Assembly: GCA_036971475.1 (NCBI GenBank)
Contig: JBAIZL010000004.1
Span: forward strand, 62,789,668-62,853,667
Source: Prosapia bicincta
Lineage: Eukaryota > Arthropoda > Insecta > Hemiptera > Cercopidae
Reading direction: 5' to 3'
Length of the DNA stretch: 64,000 nucleotides
Shown: positions 12,472 to 27,100 of the stretch, one piece after another
Layout of the letters: every line of letters starts with the position of its first letter
How positions within the stretch are numbered: the first letter of the stretch is position 1
Program-made: the position numbers and the translations under genes
Notes under the pieces: model-generated
The model's input: the letters and a program-made list of their open reading frames with translations, nothing else
Databases searched by the model: none
What the model was told of the DNA's origin: nothing

Positions 12472-14710
12472 CAGTTAAACGTCATTATAACGGACCCTAT
12501 TAAGCAGGACTTCGCTTATAACTGACCCTATTAAAATTTTAAACGCTTATAATGGACTCTATTAAAACGGACGGCGCTTAGAACGGACTCTATTAAATCG
12601 GGCGTAGCTTATAACGGTCTCTATTAAACCGGGCGTAGCTTACATCGGTCTCTATTAAACCGGGCGTAGCTTATAACGGTCTCTATTAAACCGGGCGTAG
12701 CTTATAACGATCTCTATTAAACCGGGTGTCGCTTATAACGGTCTCTATTAAACCGGACGCCGCTTATAACGGACTCTATTAAACCGGGTGTCGCTTATAA
12801 CGATCTCTATTAAACCGGGTGTCGCTTATAACGGTCTCTATTAAACCGGGCGTAGCTTATAACGGTCTCTATTAAACCGGGCGTAGCTTATAACGGTCTC
12901 TATTAAACCGGGCGTAGCTTATAACGGTCTCTATTAAACCGGGCGTAGCTTATAACGGTCTCTATTAAACCGGGCGTAGCTTATAACGGTCTCTATTAAA
13001 CCGGGCGTAGCTTATAACGGACTCTATTAAACCGGGCGTAGCTTATAACGGTCTCTATTAAACCGGGCGTAGCTTATAACGGTCTCTATTAAACCGGGCG
13101 TAGCTTATAACGGACTCTATTAAACCGGGCGTAGCTTATAACGGTCTCTATTAAACCGGGCGTAGCTTATAACGGACTCTATTAAACCGGGCGTAGCTTA
13201 TAACGGTCTCTATTAAACCGGGCGTAGCTTATAACGGTCTCTATTAAACCGGGCGTAGCTTATAACGGTCTCTATTAAACCGGGCGTAGCTTATAACGGT
13301 CTCTATTAAACCGGGCGTAGCTTATAACGGACTCTATTAAACCGGGCGTAGCTTATAACGGTCTCTATTAAACCGGGCGTAGCTTATAACGGTCTCTATT
13401 AAACCGGGCGTAGCTTATAACGGACTCTATTAAACCGGGCGTAGCTTATAACGGTCTCTATTAAACCGGGCGTAGCTTATAACGGTCTCTATTAAACCGG
13501 GCGTAGCTTATAACGGTCTCTATTAAACCGGGCGTAGCTTATAACGGTCTCTCTTAAACCGGGCGCAGCTTATAACGGTCTCTATTAAACCGGGCGTAGC
13601 TTATAACGGTCTCTATTAAACCGGGCGTAGCTTATAACGGTCTCTATTAAACCGGGCGCAGCTTATAACGGTCTCTATTAAACCGGGCGTAGCTTATAAC
13701 GGTCTCTATTAAACCGGGCGTAGCTTATAACGGTCTCTATTAAACCGGGCGTAGCTTATAACGGTCTCTATTAAACCGGGCGTAGCTTATAACGGACTCT
13801 ATTAAACCGGGCGTAGCTTATAACGGTCTCTATTAAACCGGGCGTAGCTTATAACGGTCTCTATTAAACCGGGCGTAGCTTATAACGGTCTCTATTAAAC
13901 CGGGCGTAGCTTATAACGGTCTCTCTTAAACCGGGCGCAGCTTATAACGGTCTCTATTAAACCGGGCGTAGCTTATAACGGTCTCTATTAAACCGGGCGT
14001 AGCTTATAACGGTCTCTATTAAACCGGGCGCAGCTTATAACGGTCTCTATTAAACCGGGCGTAGCTTATAACGGTCTCTATTAAACCGGGCGTAGCTTAT
14101 AACGGTCTCTATTAAACCGGGCGTAGCTTATAACGGTCTCTATTAAACCGGGCGTAGCTTATAACGGTCTCTATTAAACCGGGCGCAGCTTATAACGGTC
14201 TCTATTAAACCGGGCGTAGCTTATAACGGTCTCTATTAAACCGGGCGTAGCTTATAACGGTCTCTATTAAACCGGGCGTAGCTTATAACGGTCTCTATTA
14301 AACCGGGCGTAGCTTATAACGGTCTCTATTAAACCGGGCGTAGCTTATAACGGTCTCTATTAAACCGGGCGTAGCTTATAACGGTCTCTCTTAAACCGGG
14401 CGCTGCTTATAACGGTCTCTATTAAACCGGGCGTAGCTTATAACGGTCTCTATTAAACCGGGCGTAGCTTATAACGGTCTCTATTAAACCGGGCGTAGCT
14501 TATAACGGTCTCTATTAAACCGGGCGTAGCTTATAACGGTCTCTATTAAACCGGGCGTAGCTTATAACGGACTCTATTAAACCGGGCGTAGCTTATAACG
14601 GTCTCTATTAAACCGGGCGTCGCTTATTACGGTCTCTCTTAAGTCGGACGTCGCGCGTCACCTATAACGGACCACATTAAACCGAACGTCGCTTATAACG
14701 GATTGCATTT
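12472..14710. repeat. 31-bp satellite array (about 72 units), TIR-like sequence at its edges
   Basis: The unit is 31 bp, containing CTATTAAACCGGGCGTAGC then TTATAACGGTCT. Common variants are GGACT for GGTCT, GCAGC for GTAGC, and CTCTTAAA for CTATTAAA. The CTCTTAAA variant lies at 13551, 13923 and 14388, spacings of 372 (12 units) and 465 (15 units), which shows block duplication. Diverged units mark both edges (12478-12740 and 14620-14705). The left edge starts CAGTTAAACGTCATTATAAC, matching the general pattern of pogo/Tigger inverted terminal repeats, so the satellite may have grown from a transposon end. Confidence 0.95.
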
Positions 14711-15190
14711 TGAAGTTAGCTAACACCATCCGCCAGCCACAAACATGCATCGCGAACTTGCACCTGTGTGACGGCTTCACGGCTGGTGTCTCGGGCGTTT
14801 ATATTTACTGTTTAGTTGCATTCTCCCTAAAACAGATGCAAAATTAGTGTAGGATTATTAGTACAATTTATATTAACTTATCAAATAAATGTTGAAAAAT
14901 ATTTTGTAAACAAACCAAAACTTAACAGGCTTGACGCGTGACTTCTATTCCTTAAAATATCTGCAACTTCCATGCTAAAAGGAAAAAGCAAATTTTTAGT
15001 CCTGTCCTTGTATTTAACCGTAAAATAACCACAATGAATGTGTTAACTGGTTTTAATCCCTGCAACTTAAACCTATACATGTTTTAAATAAGTTTGTTTT
15101 TTTTTTATTAACTTTTTACAGATTTTCCAGCTTTATTTGCATTTAACTACATTTAAATAAATTTTTGCTTTAATGAAGTTTCAACCTTCA
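14711..15190. other. Spacer between satellites, nothing recognised
   Basis: AT-rich single-copy DNA of about 480 bp between the 31-bp and 71-bp arrays. No open frame or known element was seen. Confidence 0.6.
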
Positions 15191-18100
15191 ATTAGTCCGA
15201 TATAAAGAGGTTCTGGTGTACTTAGAATCGTATTGTAATATTACTAAATAAGAAAATCCATATTAGTCCGATATAAAGAGGCTCTGGTGTACTTAGAATC
15301 GTATGGTAATATTACTAAATAAGAAAATCCATATTAGTCCGATATAAAGAGGCTCTGGTGTACTTAGAATCGTATTGTAATATTACTAAATAAGAAAATC
15401 CATATTAGTCCGATATAAAGAGGCTCTGGTGTACTTAGAATCGTATGGTAATATTACTAAATAAGAAAATCCATATTAGTCCGATATAAAGAGGTTCTGG
15501 TGTACTTAGAATCGTATTGTAATATTACTAAATAAGAAAATCCATATTAGTCCGATATAAAGAGGCTCTGGTGTACTTAGAATCGTATGGTAATATTACT
15601 AAATAAGAAAATCCATATTAGTCCGATATAAAGAGGCTCTGGTGTACTTAGAATCGTATTGTAATATTACTAAATAAGAAAATCCATATTAGTCCGATAT
15701 AAAGAGGCTCTGGTGTACTTAGAATCGTATGGTAATATTACTAAATAAGAAAATCCATATTAGTCCGATATAAAGAGGCTCTGGTGTACTTAGAATCGTA
15801 TTGTAATATTACTAAATAAGAAAATCCATATTAGTCCGATATAAAGAGGCTCTGGTGTACTTAGAATCGTATGGTAATATTACTAAATAAGAAAATCCAT
15901 ATTAGTCCGATATAAAGAGGCTCTGGTGTACTTAGAATCGTATGGTAATATTACTAAATAAGAAAATCCATATTAGTCCGATATAAAGAGGCTCTGGTGT
16001 ACTTAGAATCGTATTGTAATATTACTAAATAAGAAAATCCATATTAGTCCGATATAAAGAGGCTCTGGTGTACTTAGAATCGTATGGTAATATTACTAAA
16101 TAAGAAAATCCATATTAGTCCGATATAAAGAGGCTCTGGTGTACTTAGAATCGTATGGTAATATTACTAAATAAGAAAATCCATATTAGTCCGATATAAA
16201 GAGGCTCTGGTGTACTTAGAATCGTATGGTAATATTACTAAATAAGAAAATCCATATTAGTCCGATATAAAGAGGCTCTGGTGTACTTAGAATCGTATGG
16301 TAATATTACTAAATAAGAAAATCCATATTAGTCCGATATAAAGAGGCTCTGGTGTACTTAGAATCGTATGGTAATATTACTAAATAAGAAAATCCATATT
16401 AGTCCGATATAAAGAGGTTCTGGTGAACTTAGAATCGTATTGTAATATTACTAAATAAGAAAATCCATATTAGTCCGATATAAAGAGGCTCTGGTGTACT
16501 TAGAATCGTATGGTAATATTACTAAATAAGAAAATCCATATTAGTCCGATATAAAGAGGCTCTGGTGTACTTAGAATCGTATGGTAATATTACTAAATAA
16601 GAAAATCCATATTAGTCCGATATAAAGAGGCTCTGGTGTAGTTAGAATCGTATTGTAATATTACTAAATAAGAAAATCCATATTAGTCCGATATAAAGAG
16701 GCTCTGGTGTACTTAGAATCGTATTGTAATATTACTAAATAAGAAAATCCATATTAGTCCGATATAAAGAGGCTCTGGTGTACTTAGAATCGTATGGTAA
16801 TATTACTAAATAAAGTCCATATTAGTCCGATATAAAGAGGCTCTGGTATACTTAGAATCGTATTGTTAATTACTAAATAAGAAAATCCATATTAGTCCGA
16901 TATAAAGAGGCTCTGGTGTACTTAGAATCGTATGGTAATATTACTAAATAAGAAAATCCATATTAGTCCGATATAAAGAGGCTCTGGTGTACTTAGAATC
17001 GTATTGTAATATTACTAAATAAGAAAATCCATATTAGTCCGATATAAAGAGGTTCTGGTGTACTTAGAATCGTATGGTAATATTACTAAATAAGAAAATC
17101 CATATTAGTCCGATATAAAGAGGCTCTGGTGTACTTAGAATCGTATGGTAATATTACTAAATAAGAAAATCCATATTAGTCCGATATAAAGAGGCTCTGG
17201 TGTACTTAGAATCGTATTGTAATATTACTAAATAAGAAAATCCATATTAGTCCGATATAAAGAGACTCTGGTGTACTTAGAATCGTATGGTAATATTACT
17301 AAATAAGAAAATCCATATTAGTCCGATATAAAGAGGTTCTGGTGTACTTAGAATCGTATGGTAATATTACTAAATAAGAAAGTCCATATTAGTCCGATAT
17401 AAAGAGGCTCTGGTGTACTTAGAATCGTATGGTAATATTACTAAATAAGAAAATCCATATTAGTCCGATATAAAGAGGCTCTGGTGTACTTAGAATCGTA
17501 TGGTAATATTACTAAATAAGAAAATCCATATTAGTCCGATATAAAGAGGCTCTGGTGTACTTAGAATCGTATTGTAATATTACTAAATAAGAAAATCCAT
17601 ATTAGTCCGATATAAAGAGGTTCTGGTGTACTTAGAATCGTATGGTAATATTACTAAATAAGAAAATCCATATTAGTCCGATATAAAGAGGCTTTGGTGT
17701 ACTTAGAATCGTATGGTAATATTACTAAATAAGAAAATCCATATTAGTCCGATATAAAGATTCTCTGGTGTACTTAGAATCGTATGGTAATATTACTAAA
17801 TAAGAAAATCCATATTAGTCCGATATAAAGAGGCTCTGGTGTACTTAGAATCGTATGGTAATATTACTAAATAAGAAAATCCATATTAGTCCGATATAAA
17901 GAGGCTCTGGTGTACTTAGAATCGTATTGTAATATTACTAAATAAGAAAATCCATATTAGTCCGATATAAAGAGGCTCTGGTGTACTTAGAATCGTATGG
18001 TAATATTACTAAATAAGAAAATCCATATTAGTCCGATATAAAGAGGCTCTGGTGTACTTAGAATCGTATGGTAATATTACTAAATAAGAAAATCCATATT

Positions 18101-21100
18101 AGTCCGATATAAAGAGGCTCTGGTGTACTTAGAATCGTATGGTAATATTACTAAATAAGAAAATCCATATTAGTCCGATATAAAGAGGCTCTGGTGTACT
18201 TAGAATCGTATGGTAATATTACTAAATAAGAAAATCCATATTAGTCCGATATAAAGAGGCTCTGGTGTACTTAGAATCGTATTGTAATATTACTAAATAA
18301 GAAAATCCATATTAGTCCGATATAAAGAGGCTCTGGTGTACTTAGAATCGTATGGTAATATTACTAAATAAGAAAGTCCATATTAGTCCGATATAAAGAG
18401 GTTCTGGTGTACTTAGAATCGTATGGTAATATTACTAAATAAGAAAGTCCATATTAGTCCGATATAAAGAGGCTCTGGTGTACTTAGAATCGTATTGTAA
18501 TATTACTAAATAAGAAAATCCATATTAGTCCGATATAAAGAGGCTCTGGTGTACTTAGAATCGTATGGTAATATTACTAAATAAGAAAATCCATATTAGT
18601 CCGATATAAAGAGGCTCTGGTGTACTTAGAATCGTATTGTAATATTACTAAATAAGAAAATCCATATTAGTCCGATATAAAGAGGTTCTGGTGTACTTAG
18701 AATCGTATGGTAATATTACTAAATAAGAAAATCCATATTAGTCCGATATAAAGAGGCTCTGGTGTACTTAGAATCGTATGGTAATATTACTAAATAAGAA
18801 AATCCATATTAGTCCGATATAAAGAGGCTCTGGTGTACTTAGAATCGTATTGTAATATTACTAAATAAGAAAATCCATATTAGTCCGATATAAAGAGACT
18901 CTGGTGTACTTAGAATCGTATGGTAATATTACTAAATAAGAAAGTCCATATTAGTCCGATATAAAGAGGCTCTGGTGTACTTAGAATCGTATGGTAATAT
19001 TACTAAATAAGAAAATCCATATTAGTCCGATATAAAGAGGCTCTGGTGTACTTAGAATCGTATGGTAATATTACTAAATAAGAAAATCCATATTAGTCCG
19101 ATATAAAGAGGCTCTGGTGTACTTAGAATCTTATTGTAATATTACTAAATAAGAAAATCCATATTAGTCCGATATAAAGAGGCTCTGGTGTACTTAGAAT
19201 CGTATGGTAATATTACTAAATAAGAAAATCCATATTAGTCCGATATAAAGAGGCTCTGGTGTACTTAGAATCGTATGGTAATATTACTAAATAAGAAAAT
19301 CCATATTAGTCCGATATAAAGAGGCTCTGGTGTACTTAGAATCGTATTGTAATATTACTAAATAAGAAAATCCATATTAGTTCGATATAAAGAGGCTCTG
19401 GTGTACTTAGAATCGTATTGTAATATTACTAAATAAGAAAATCCATATTAGTCCGATATAAAGAGGTTCTGGTGTACTTAGAATCGTATGGTAATATTAC
19501 TAAATAAGAAAATCCATATTAGTCCGATATAAAGAGACTCTGGTGTACTTAGAATCGTATTGTAATATTACTAAATAAGAAAATCCATATTAGTCCGATA
19601 TAAAGAGACTCTGGTGTACTTAGAATCGTATGGTAATATTACTAAATAAGAAAATCCATATTAGTCCGATATAAAGAGGTTCTGGTGTACTTAGAATCGT
19701 ATGGTAATATTACTAAATAAGAAAGTCCATATTAGTCCGATATAAAGAGGCTCTGGTGTACTTAGAATCGTATGGTAATATTACTAAATAAGAAAATCCA
19801 TATTAGTCCGATATAAAGAGGCTCTGGTGTACTTAGAATCGTATGGTAATATTACTAAATAAGAAAATCCATATTAGTCCGATATAAAGAGGCTCTGGTG
19901 TACTTAGAATCGTATTGTAATATTACTAAATAAGAAAATCCATATTAGTCCGATATAAAGAGGTTCTGGTGTACTTAGAATCGTATGGTAATATTACTAA
20001 ATAAGAAAATCCATATTAGTCCGATATAAAGAGGCTCTGGTGTACTTAGAATCGTATGGTAATATTACTAAATAAGAAAATCCTAATTAGTCCGATATAA
20101 AGAGGCTCTGGTGTACTTAGAATCGTATTGTAATATTACTAAATAAGAAAATCCATATTAGTCCGATATAAAGAGGCTCTGGTGTACTTAGAATCGTATG
20201 GTAATATTACTAAATAAGAAAATCCATATTAGTCCGATATAAAGAGGTTCTGGTGTACTTAGAATCGTATTGTAATATTACTAAATAAGAAAATCCATAT
20301 TAGTCCGATATAAAGAGGCTCTGGTGTACTTAGAATCGTATGGTAATATTACTAAATAAGAAAATCCATATTAGTCCGATATAAAGAGGCTCTGGTGTAC
20401 TTAGAATCGTATTGTAATATTACTAAATAAGAAAATCCATATTAGTCCGATATAAAGAGGTTCTGGTGTACTTAGAATCGTATGGTAATATTACTAAATA
20501 AGAAAATCCATATTAGTCCGATATAAAGAGGCTCTGGTGTACTTAGAATCGTATGGTAATATTACTAAATAAGAAAATCCATATTAGTCCGATATAAAGA
20601 GGCTCTGGTGTACTTAGAATCGTATTGTAATATTACTAAATAAGAAAATCCATATTAGTCCGATATAAAGAGACTCTGGTGTACTTAGAATCGTATGGTA
20701 ATATTACTAAATAAGAAAATCCATATTAGTCCGATATAAAGAGACTCTGGTGTACTTAGAATCGTATGGTAATATTACTAAATAAGAAAGTCCATATTAG
20801 TCCGATATAAAGAGGTTCTGGTGTACTTAGAATCGTATGGTAATATTACTAAATAAGAAAGTCCATATTAGTCCGATATAAAGAGGCTCTGGTGTACTTA
20901 GAATCGTATGGTAATATTACTAAATAAGAAAATCCATATTAGTCCGATATAAAGAGGCTCTGGTGTACTTAGAATCGTATGGTAATATTACTAAATAAGA
21001 AAATCCATATTAGTCCGATATAAAGAGGTTCTGGTGTACTTAGAATCGTATGGTAATATTACTAAATAAGAAAATCCATATTAGTCCGATATAAAGAGAC

Positions 21101-24100
21101 TCTGGTGTACTTAGAATCGTATTGTAATATTACTAAATAAGAAAATCCATATTAGTCCGATATAAAGAGACTCTGGTGTACTTAGAATCGTATGGTAATA
21201 TTACTAAATAAGAAAATCCATATTAGTCCGATATAAAGAGTTTCTGGTGTACTTAGAATCGTATGGTAATATTACTAAATAAGAAAGTCCATATTAGTCC
21301 GATATAAAGAGGCTCTGGTGTACTTAGAATCGTATGGTAATATTACTAAATAAGAAAATCCATATTAGTCCGATATAAAGAGGCTCTGGTGTACTTAGAA
21401 TCGTATGGTAATATTACTAAATAAGAAAATCCATATTAGTCCGATATAAAGAGGCTCTGGTGTACTTAGAATCGTATTGTAATATTACTAAATAAGAAAA
21501 TCCATATTAGTCCGATATAAAGAGGTTCTGGTGTACTTAGAATCGTATGGTAATATTACTAAATAAGAAAATCCATATTAGTCCGATATAAAGAGGCTCT
21601 GGTGTACTTAGAATCGTATGGTAATATTACTAAATAAGAAAATCCTAATTAGTCCGATATAAAGAGGCTCTGGTGTACTTAGAATCGTATTGTAATATTA
21701 CTAAATAAGAAAATCCATATTAGTCCGATATAAAGAGGCTCTGGTGTACTTAGAATCGTATGGTAATATTACTAAATAAGAAAGTCCATATTAGTCCGAT
21801 ATAAAGAGGTTCTGGTGTACTTAGAATCGTATTGTAATATTACTAAATAAGAAAATCCATATTAGTCCGATATAAAGAGGCTCTGGTGTACTTAGAATCG
21901 TATGGTAATATTACTAAATAAGAAAATCCATATTAGTCCGATATAAAGAGGCTCTGGTGTACTTAGAATCGTATTGTAATATTACTAAATAAGAAAATCC
22001 ATATTAGTCCGATATAAAGAGGTTCTGGTGTACTTAGAATCGTATGGTAATATTACTAAATAAGAAAATCCATATTAGTCCGATATAAAGAGGCTCTGGT
22101 GTACTTAGAATCGTATGGTAATATTACTAAATAAGAAAATCCATATTAGTCCGATATAAAGAGGCTCTGGTGTACTTAGAATCGTATTGTAATATTACTA
22201 AATAAGAAAATCCATATTAGTCCGATATAAAGAGACTCTGGTGTACTTAGAATCGTATGGTAATATTACTAAATAAGAAAATCCATATTAGTCCGATATA
22301 AAGAGACTCTGGTGTACTTAGAATCGTATGGTAATATTACTAAATAAGAAAGTCCATATTAGTCCGATATAAAGAGGTTCTGGTGTACTTAGAATCGTAT
22401 GGTAATATTACTAAATAAGAAAGTCCATATTAGTCCGATATAAAGAGGCTCTGGTGTACTTAGAATCGTATGGTAATATTACTAAATAAGAAAATCCATA
22501 TTAGTCCGATATAAAGAGGCTCTGGTGTACTTAGAATCGTATGGTAATATTACTAAATAAGAAAATCCATATTAGTCCGATATAAAGAGGTTCTGGTGTA
22601 CTTAGAATCGTATGGTAATATTACTAAATAAAAAAATCCATATTAGTCCGATATAAAGAGGTTCTGGTGTACTTAGAATCGTATGGTAATATTACTAAAT
22701 AAGAAAATCCATATTAGTCCGATATAAAGACGCTCTGGTGTACTTAGAATCGTATGGTAATATTACTAAATAAGAAAATCCATATTAGTCCGATATAAAG
22801 AGGCTCTGGTGTACTTAGAATCGTATGGTAATATTACTAAATAAGAAAATCCATATTAGTCCGATATAAAGAGGCTCTGGTGTACTTAGAATCGTATTGT
22901 AATATTACTAAATAAGAAAATCCATATTAGTCCGATATAAAGAAGCTCTGGTGTACTTAGAATCGTATGGTAATATTACTAAATAAGAAAATCCATATTA
23001 GTCCGATATAAAGAGGCTCTGGTGTACTTAGAATCGTATTGTAATATTACTAAATAAGAAAATCCATATTAGTCCGATATAAAGAGGTTCTGGTGTACTT
23101 AGAATCGTATGGTAATATTACTAAATAAGAAAATCCATATTAGTCCGATATAAAGAGGCTCTGGTGTACTTAGAATCGTATGGTAATATTACTAAATAAG
23201 AAAATCCATATTAGTCCGATATAAAGAGGCTCTGGTGTACTTAGAATCGTATTGTAATATTACTAAATAAGAAAATCCATATTAGTCCGATATAAAGAGA
23301 CTCTGGTGTACTTAGAATCGTATGGTAATATTACTAAATAAGAAAGTCCATATTAGTCCGATATAAAGAGGCTCTGGTGTACTTAGAATCGTATGGTAAT
23401 ATTACTAAATAAGAAAATCCATATTAGTCCGATATAAAGAGGCTCTGGTGTACTTAGAATCGTATTGTAATATTACTAAATAAGAAAATCCATATTAGTC
23501 CGATATAAAGAGGTTCTGGTGTACTTAGAATCGTATGGTAATATTACTAAATAAGAAAATCCATATTAGTCCGATATAAAGAGGCTCTGGTGTACTTAGA
23601 ATCGTATGGTAATATTACTAAATACGAAAATCCATATTAGTCCGATATAAAGAGGCTCTGGTGTACTTAGAATCGTATGGTAATATTACTAAATAAGAAA
23701 ATCCATATTAGTCCGATATAAAGAGGCTCTGGTGTACTTAGAATCGTATGGTAATATTACTAAATAAGAAAATCCATATTAGTCCGATATAAAGAGGCTC
23801 TAGTGTACTTAGAATCGTATTGTAATATTACTAAATAAGAAAATCCATATTAGTTCGATATAAAGAGGCTCTGGTGTACTTAGAATCGTATGGTAATATT
23901 ACTAAATAAGAAAATCCATATTAGTCCGATATAAAGAGGTTCTGGTGTACTTAGAATCGTATTGTAATATTACTAAATAAGAAAATCCATATTAGTCCGA
24001 TATAAAGAGGTTCTGGTGTACTTAGAATCGTATTGTAATATTACTAAATAAGAAAATCCATATTAGTCCGATATAAAGAGACTCTGGTGTACTTAGAATC

Positions 24101-27100
24101 GTATGGTAATATTACTAAATAAGAAAATCCATATTAGTCCGATATAAAGAGGTTCTGGTGTACTTAGAATCGTATGGTAATATTACTAAATAAGAAAATC
24201 CATATTAGTCCGATATAAAGAGGCTCTGGTGTACTTAGAATCGTATGGTAATATTACTAAATAAGAAAATCCTAATTAGTCCGATATAAAGAGGCTCTGG
24301 TGTACTTAGAATCGTATTGTAATATTACTAAATAAGAAAATCCATATTAGTCCGATATAAAGAGGCTCTGGTGTACTTAGAATCGTATGGTAATATTACT
24401 AAATAAGAAAATCCATATTAGTCCGATATAAAGAGGTTCTGGTGTACTTAGAATCGTATTGTAATATTACTAAATAAGAAAATCCATATTAGTCCGATAT
24501 AAAGAGGCTCTGGTGTACTTAGAATCGTATGGTAATATTACTAAATAAGAAAATCCATATTAGTCCGATATAAAGAGGCTCTGGTGTACTTAGAATCGTA
24601 TTGTAATATTACTAAATAAGAAAATCCATATTAGTCCGATATAAAGAGGTTCTGGTGTACTTAGAATCGTATGGTAATATTACTAAATAAGAAAATCCAT
24701 ATTAGTCCGATATAAAGAGGCTCTGGTGTACTTAGAATCGTATGGTAATATTACTAAATAAGAAAATCCATATTAGTCCGATATAAAGAGGCTCTGGTGT
24801 ACTTAGAATCGTATTGTAATATTACTAAATAAGAAAATCCATATTAGTCCGATATAAAGAGACTCTGGTGTACTTAGAATCGTATGGTAATATTACTAAA
24901 TAAGAAAATCCATATTAGTCCGATATAAAGAGACTCTGGTGTACTTAGAATCGTATGGTAATATTACTAAATAAGAAAGTCCATATTAGTCCGATATAAA
25001 GAGGTTCTGGTGTACTTAGAATCGTATGGTAATATTACTAAATAAGAAAGTCCATATTAGTCCGATATAAAGAGGCTCTGGTGTACTTAGAATCGTATGG
25101 TAATATTACTAAATAAGAAAATCCATATTAGTCCGATATAAAGAGGCTCTGGTGTACTTAGAATCGTATGGTAATATTACTAAATAAGAAAATCCATATT
25201 AGTCCGATATAAAGAGGTTCTGGTGTACTTAGAATCGTATGGTAATATTACTAAATAAAAAAATCCATATTAGTCCGATATAAAGAGGTTCTGGTGTACT
25301 TAGAATCGTATGGTAATATTACTAAATAAGAAAATCCATATTAGTCCGATATAAAGAGGCTCTGGTGTACTTAGAATCGTATGGTAATATTACTAAATAA
25401 GAAAATCCATATTAGTCCGATATAAAGAGGCTCTGGTGTACTTAGAATCGTATGGTAATATTACTAAATAAGAAAATCCATATTAGTCCGATATAAAGAG
25501 GCTCTGGTGTACTTAGAATCGTATTGTAATATTACTAAATAAGAAAATCCATATTAGTCCGATATAAAGAAGCTCTGGTGTACTTAGAATCGTATGGTAA
25601 TATTACTAAATAAGAAAATCCATATTAGTCCGATATAAAGAGGCTCTGGTGTACTTAGAATCGTATTGTAATATTACTAAATAAGAAAATCCATATTAGT
25701 CCGATATAAAGAGGTTCTGGTGTACTTAGAATCGTATGGTAATATTACTAAATAAGAAAATCCATATTAGTCCGATATAAAGAGGCTCTGGTGTACTTAG
25801 AATCGTATGGTAATATTACTAAATAAGAAAATCCATATTAGTCCGATATAAAGAGGCTCTGGTGTACTTAGAATCGTATTGTAATATTACTAAATAAGAA
25901 AATCCATATTAGTCCGATATAAAGAGACTCTGGTGTACTTAGAATCGTATGGTAATATTACTAAATAAGAAAGTCCATATTAGTCCGATATAAAGAGGCT
26001 CTGGTGTACTTAGAATCGTATGGTAATATTACTAAATAAGAAAATCCATATTAGTCCGATATAAAGAGGCTCTGGTGTACTTAGAATCGTATTGTAATAT
26101 TACTAAATAAGAAAATCCATATTAGTCCGATATAAAGAGGTTCTGGTGTACTTAGAATCGTATGGTAATATTACTAAATAAGAAAATCCATATTAGTCCG
26201 ATATAAAGAGGCTCTGGTGTACTTAGAATCGTATGGTAATATTACTAAATACGAAAATCCATATTAGTCCGATATAAAGAGGCTCTGGTGTACTTAGAAT
26301 CGTATGGTAATATTACTAAATAAGAAAATCCATATTAGTCCGATATAAAGAGGCTCTGGTGTACTTAGAATCGTATTGTAATATTACTAAATAAGAAAAT
26401 CCATATTAGTCCGATATAAAGAGGCTCTGGTGTACTTAGAATCGTATGGTAATATTACTAAATAAGAAAATCCATATTAGTCCGATATAAAGAGGTTCTG
26501 GTGTACTTAGAATCGTATTGTAATATTACTAAATAAGAAAATCCATATTAGTCCGATATAAAGAGGTTCTGGTGTACTTAGAATCGTATTGTAATATTAC
26601 TAAATAAGAAAATCCATATTAGTCCGATATAAAGAGGTTCTGGTGTACTTAGAATCGTATTGTAATATTACTAAATAAGAAAATCCATATTATTCCGATA
26701 TAAAGAGGTTCTGGTGTACTTAGAATCGTATTGTAATATTACTAAATAAGAAAATCCATATTAGTCCGATATAAAGAGGTTATGGTGTACTTAGAATCGT
26801 ATTGTAATATTACTAAATAAGAAAATCCATATTAGTCCGATATAAAGAGGTTCTGGTGTACTTAGAATCGTATTGTAATATTACTAAATAAGAAAATCCA
26901 TATTAGTCCGATATAAAGAGGTTCTGGTGTACTTAGAATCGTATTGTAATATTACTAAATAAGAAAGTCCATATTAGTCCGATATAAAGAGGTTCTGGTG
27001 TACTTAGAATCGTATTGTAATATTACTAAATAAGAAAATCCATATTAGTCCAATATAAAGAGGCTCTGGTGTACTTAGAATCGTATTGTAATATTACTAA

